From NCBI RefSeq assembly GCF_023204835.1, contig NZ_CP096270.1, positions 930,001 to 994,000 of the forward strand: 64,000 nucleotides of DNA, in the 5' to 3' direction. The stretch comes from Salinarchaeum laminariae (lineage in GTDB: Archaea; Halobacteriota; Halobacteria; Halobacteriales; Salinarchaeaceae). The notes under the pieces were generated by a model. The model was not told the origin of the DNA and ran no database searches. It was given only the letters and a program-made list of their open reading frames with translations. The position numbers were made by a program, and so were the translations under genes. The stretch's first letter is position 1, and the number at the start of each line of letters is the position of its first letter. Of the stretch, positions 59,509-64,000 are shown piece after piece.

Positions 59509-60437
59509 TCCCCGAGGAGTGGCGACTCACGCAGGATCGAGCGGATTTCCTGTTCGATCTCCTGTCGAGAGGCGTCCTCGGTCTGTTCATCGTCCTCGCG
59601 CTGTTCCCGATCTACTGGATGGTGATGATCAGTCTGCGAAACCCCGAGGAAATTGGCACCTCCGATCCGAGCTATTTCGTGTTGTCCCTCGACGAACTGC
59701 GCACTGTCGTCTTCGAGGGCGATCTCGATTTGCTCGCGTCGGAAGTCGACTTCGCGAACTACGTGGATATGTGGGATCAGATCCCGCTGCTCGAGTTCTA
59801 CGTCAACAGTCTGATTATCGCCGGAGTGACGACCGTGCTGGCGCTCGCCGTCGCGATTCTCGGCGGCTACGCCTTCTCACGACATAGCTTCCCCGGCAAG
59901 CGCTACATCGGCGGGGCGTTGCTGGCCACGCAGATGATCCCGGGCGTCCTCATCCTGTTGCCGATGTTCCTGTTGTTCATCTGGATCCAGACGGAGACGC
60001 CGTTCAAGGTGGTCGACACCTACCACGGCATCATCTTCGTCTACATGACGTTCACCGTGCCCGTCGCGATCTGGATGCTTCGCGGGTTCTTCGATTCGAT
60101 TCCGGCCTCGATGGAAGAGGCCGCGAGGGTCGATGGCTGCACGAGATTCCAGGCGCTGTACCGGGTCGCCTTACCGATGGCGGCGCCGGGTATCGCCGCT
60201 ACGGGGATGTTCGTGTTCCTCACGGCGTTCAACGAGGTGCTCTTTGCTGGCATTCTCGCCGGTGGGGAGGTGACCCCGTTCTCGATCGGCATCAGCCGAT
60301 TCCAGACCCAGCAGACCACCTACTGGGGACAGATGATGGCGGCGTCGTCGGTCGCGACAATCCCAATCATCATCCTGTTTGCGCTCTTCCAGCGGCCGAT
60401 CGTCGAGGGACTGACCGAAGGCGGGGTGAAGCAGTAG
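59505..60437 (+). CDS. Sugar ABC transporter permease, MalG/UgpE type
   Basis: A 310-residue permease, EAA motif SMEEAARVDGCTRFQALYRVALPMAAPGI. Six spans; the N-terminal part has an extramembrane stretch (EEIGTSDPSYFVLSLDELRTVVFEG) longer than in many MalG proteins. Together with the preceding gene it forms the membrane channel. The ATPase gene follows after 127 bp. Confidence 0.94.
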   Translation: MIPEEWRLTQDRADFLFDLLSRGVLGLFIVLALFPIYWMVMISLRNPEEIGTSDPSYFVLSLDELRTVVFEGDLDLLASEVDFANYVDMWDQIPLLEFYVNSLIIAGVTTVLALAVAILGGYAFSRHSFPGKRYIGGALLATQMIPGVLILLPMFLLFIWIQTETPFKVVDTYHGIIFVYMTFTVPVAIWMLRGFFDSIPASMEEAARVDGCTRFQALYRVALPMAAPGIAATGMFVFLTAFNEVLFAGILAGGEVTPFSIGISRFQTQQTTYWGQMMAASSVATIPIIILFALFQRPIVEGLTEGGVKQ

Positions 60438-60564
60438 CCATGACGGCGACGCATTCCCCCGCCACCCGCGTCGGCAGCACCGCTCGTGCGCTCACCGCTA
60501 CCGGGCGTGTCCGCTGCCACCGAACTGCCACCGAACCGATAATTGCTGTCATGGAGTCACTACA

Positions 60565-61710
60565 ATGAGCGACGTCGAACTCGATCAGCTGACCAAAGTG
60601 TACCAGTCGTCCGACGAATCCGTCACGGCCGTCGACGACCTCGACCTCACCGTCGAGGACGGGGAGTTCCTCGTACTCGTCGGTCCGTCGGGCTGTGGAA
60701 AATCGACGACCCTGCGCTGTATCGCCGGACTGGAGGAAGTCACGGAGGGCGCGATCCGCTTCGGTGACACGGAGGTCACCGACGACAGGCCGAAGGATCG
60801 GGACATCGCGATGGTGTTCCAGAACTACGCGCTCTATCCCCACATGACTGCCCGGCAGAACATGGAGTTTGGGCTGAAGATGTCCACGGATCTCTCCAAA
60901 GAGGAGCGCGCCGACCGCGTCGACGACGCCGCCTCCACCATGGGCATCGAGGAACTGCTCCCCGACAAACCGAAGGCGCTCTCAGGGGGGCAACAACAAC
61001 GCGTCGCGCTCGGCCGGGCGATCGTCCGTGATCCTGCCGTGTTCCTGATGGACGAGCCGCTCTCGAATCTCGACGCCAAGCTTCGTGCTCAGATGCGTAC
61101 GGAGCTTCAGGAACTTCAGCAGGATCTCGGCGTGACGACGGTTTACGTCACGCACGACCAGACCGAGGCGATGACGATGGGCGACCGGATCGCGATCCTG
61201 AACCACGGCGAACTCCAGCAGGTCGGCACGCCACTGGAGTGTTACCACCAGCCAGCGAACCAGTTCGTCGCGGGCTTCCTCGGCGAACCGACGATGAACT
61301 TCCTCGAGGTCGGCCTCTCCGACGACGCGCTCGTCCACGACGAGTTCGTCCTGCCCATCAGCAGCGCCCTCGCCGACAGCATGGGCTCTTCCGAGCTCGT
61401 ACTCGGCATCCGTCCCGAGGACGTGATCCTCTCGACTGCCGACGATGCGGGCGACGGCGCCATCCCCGCGACGGTCACCGTCGTCGAGCCGATGGGCGAC
61501 GCGAGCAACGTCTACGTCGACGTCGGGACCAGCTCGGTGACTGTCTCGGTGGAGGGCCACGCGGCCGTCAATCCCGGTGACGAGGTGACACTCGCTGTCG
61601 ACGAATCGCGGCTTCACCTCTTCGATCGCGCAACTGGCGAGTCCTACAAACACAGCGACGTCGAAGCTGCAGCGCTCGACGACGCCGACGGCGCCGTCGA
61701 AGCGCCGTAG
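60565..61710 (+). CDS. Sugar ABC transporter ATPase, MalK/UgpC type
   Basis: A 381-residue ATPase: Walker A VGPSGCGKSTT at about 40-50, Q-loop MVFQNYALYPHMTARQNMEFGLKM, signature LSGGQQQRVALGRAIV, Walker B VFLMDEPLSNLDAKLR, switch TVYVTHDQTEAMT. The C-terminal third has TOBE/MOP beta domains (VLGIRPEDVIL...TVTVVEPMGDASNVYVDVG), the usual site for regulator binding. It energises the importer encoded just upstream and may serve other CUT1 systems as well. Confidence 0.95.
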   Translation: MSDVELDQLTKVYQSSDESVTAVDDLDLTVEDGEFLVLVGPSGCGKSTTLRCIAGLEEVTEGAIRFGDTEVTDDRPKDRDIAMVFQNYALYPHMTARQNMEFGLKMSTDLSKEERADRVDDAASTMGIEELLPDKPKALSGGQQQRVALGRAIVRDPAVFLMDEPLSNLDAKLRAQMRTELQELQQDLGVTTVYVTHDQTEAMTMGDRIAILNHGELQQVGTPLECYHQPANQFVAGFLGEPTMNFLEVGLSDDALVHDEFVLPISSALADSMGSSELVLGIRPEDVILSTADDAGDGAIPATVTVVEPMGDASNVYVDVGTSSVTVSVEGHAAVNPGDEVTLAVDESRLHLFDRATGESYKHSDVEAAALDDADGAVEAP

Positions 61711-61807
61711 CTCACCGCCGCGAGCGGCCAGTGTCGTCGCTTTCTGTCAGCTATCCGCTGCTGGGCGTGAGCGAACTGAGAGACGGATCGACGATCGAGA
61801 ACTACCT

Positions 61808-62368
61808 TCAGCTACTGCCGGGGAAGCGGTGGTACTCCATCCCTTCGCGCTTGATCTCCTCGTGTTTGTCCTCGAGGAAGGCGTAGACCGTGCCGTGGGG
61901 TGCGCCGTCGATGATCATCTCCGCGGCCTGTCGCACCGCGTCGACCTGCTGGGGCGTCCCGATCGCGCCCAGCGTGGAGCCGTAGATCACGACAGATGCG
62001 CCGGTGAGCTCTTCCATCAGCTCGCGGGTCCGTCCGTCCTCGCCGATCAGGCGACCCTTCTTTCGCGTGAGGTCGTTTCGGTTGCGCGTCGCCGCGTCGA
62101 TGTCCAGCAGATCGAACATCATCATCTCGTCGTCGAGCAGCGTGAGGGCGTCCTCGGGGTGGAACCCGCGGCCGATCGCCTTCACGATGTCCGGGCCCTT
62201 GAGCGCCCGAACGGGATCGGCGTCGCCCTGCTGATCGATCTTGACGGCGCCGTTCTCGGAGTCGACGTCGAGTCGAACGTCGGCTTTCGACTCGATCTCG
62301 CGCAGCGTCTCGCCACCATCGCCGATCAGCACGCCGATGCGGTCCTGCGGAATCTTCACGTGCTGCAT
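61808..62368 (-). CDS. Archaeal KH-domain RNA-processing protein (Pno1/Dim2-like)
   Basis: A 186-residue protein with two KH domains: IPQDRIGVLIGDGGETLREIE (GxxG = GDGG) and DLTRKKGRLIGEDGRTRELMEELTGASVVIYG (GEDG). Archaeal members bind 16S rRNA near its 3' end and assist late small-subunit maturation together with Nob1 and Rio kinases. In many archaea it follows rio1, which is not seen here. The gene is isolated, converging on the importer ATPase gene. Confidence 0.92.
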   Translation of the reverse strand: MQHVKIPQDRIGVLIGDGGETLREIESKADVRLDVDSENGAVKIDQQGDADPVRALKGPDIVKAIGRGFHPEDALTLLDDEMMMFDLLDIDAATRNRNDLTRKKGRLIGEDGRTRELMEELTGASVVIYGSTLGAIGTPQQVDAVRQAAEMIIDGAPHGTVYAFLEDKHEEIKREGMEYHRFPGSS

Positions 62369-62558
62369 ATATTCGGCGGTAGAACGTGGTTGCGGTTAAG
62401 CGTTCGGCACTGACCGCGAGCGACGGTGTGCGTGGCGTTGGCTCGGGTCGTGGGGCGTCCGTGAGCGGATTCCGAGCCCCACTCGCTCACCCCGAACCCA
62501 CCCGTCGAATCCGCCCCTGGCCCCAACCTTCAACACGAACGGGAGCGACGAGAAGGGT

Positions 62559-62840
62559 ATGGCAGACGTGCTATCCGAGGACGAAATCGAGGCAGGGCTC
62601 CCCGAGGGCTGGGAGTACGGGGACGACGAGATCAGTCGGACCTACGAGTTCGACGAGTATCTGCGCGGCGTCGCCTTCGCCCAGCTCGTCGGCGAGATCG
62701 CCGAGGCACAGTTCCACCACCCCGAGATCGTCATCCGCTACGAGGCGGTCGACATCACGCTGACGTCCCACGAGGCCGGTGGCGTCACGCAGGAGGACCT
62801 CGACATGGCGGAGATCATCGAGTCCGAGACCGACGCCTGA
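62559..62840 (+). CDS. 4a-hydroxytetrahydrobiopterin dehydratase (PCD-like)
   Basis: A 93-residue PCD/DCoH-fold protein. The active-site motif EAQFHHPEIVIRYEAVDITLTSHEAGGVTQEDLDMA contains the paired His, the Trp/Tyr position (Tyr) and the distal His and Asp of the family. It dehydrates 4a-carbinolamine of pterins. Haloarchaea have no obvious aromatic amino acid hydroxylase use in this window, so molybdopterin-related or folate-related roles are possible. Monocistronic. Confidence 0.92.
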   Translation: MADVLSEDEIEAGLPEGWEYGDDEISRTYEFDEYLRGVAFAQLVGEIAEAQFHHPEIVIRYEAVDITLTSHEAGGVTQEDLDMAEIIESETDA

Positions 62841-62963
62841 CGCTCGGGAGCACGCTTTTCGCGGAGGTGATGGCGGTTCGCCGCCGAGTCGATCGGTTCG
62901 AAGAGCATCAGTCTCCGGGAACTGGACCGGTCGTTGAAGCCAGTGGGCGGCCAACTGGTAGCT

Positions 62964-64000
<1,037 letters not shown>

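Overview
The window is chromosomal DNA of a haloarchaeon (class Halobacteria). The evidence is high GC, very acidic proteins (Asp/Glu-rich, Lys-poor), Tat-dependent lipoproteins with an RR motif followed by a Cys lipobox, HTH_10 and HalX regulators, MutS-like, RtcB and squalene-synthase-type genes, and promoters with TATA elements about 25 bp from the start codon (leaderless transcripts). The genus cannot be fixed from sequence reading alone. I count about 55 protein genes, two of them cut by the window edges, and two tRNA genes.

Layout. 1-4.4 kb: 3' end of a D-2-hydroxyacid dehydrogenase, a McrB/McrC-like two-gene restriction module, and a zinc-ribbon protein. 4.4-17 kb: a minus-strand metabolic locus with a 3-hydroxybutyrate-dehydrogenase-like SDR, a complete LIV-type ABC importer (binding protein, two ATPases, two permeases) ending in a ketoacyl-synthase-III-like gene, an HTH_10 regulator, an acyl-CoA synthetase and an alpha/beta hydrolase. 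Three promoters here share a GTT(G/C)-N6-CAAC inverted repeat at about the same distance from the start codon, which suggests one regulon. 17-27.5 kb: glycine decarboxylase subunits gcvPA/gcvPB, nikR, a MutS-domain ATPase, a GH2-like protein and a coiled-coil protein. 28-45.8 kb: thiolase, PQQ-propeller lipoprotein, Cdc6-like ATPase, MBL hydrolase, multicopper oxidase, thiEM, AGE epimerase, HalX response regulator, squalene/phytoene synthase, MATE exporter with a TetR regulator and two matching operators, VTT-domain membrane protein and a luciferase-like monooxygenase.

46-64 kb: tRNA-Gly(CCC), nadE, tRNA-Val(GAC), small membrane proteins, an R2-like ligand-binding oxidase, a methyltransferase, a photolyase carrying Asp at the flavin-N5 position, rtcB, then ridA and a SelA-like PLP enzyme facing a complete sugar ABC importer. 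A KH-domain protein, pterin dehydratase and an edge-truncated histone-deacetylase-family gene close the window.

The non-coding DNA is notable. Five intergenic copies (A-E) of a 380-630 bp long-inverted-repeat element occur, one of them between gcvPA and gcvPB and one in reverse orientation. Both tRNA genes are flanked by partial copies of their own ends. Several start codons are abutted by near-perfect 15-bp palindromes (livK, thiE, nadE).
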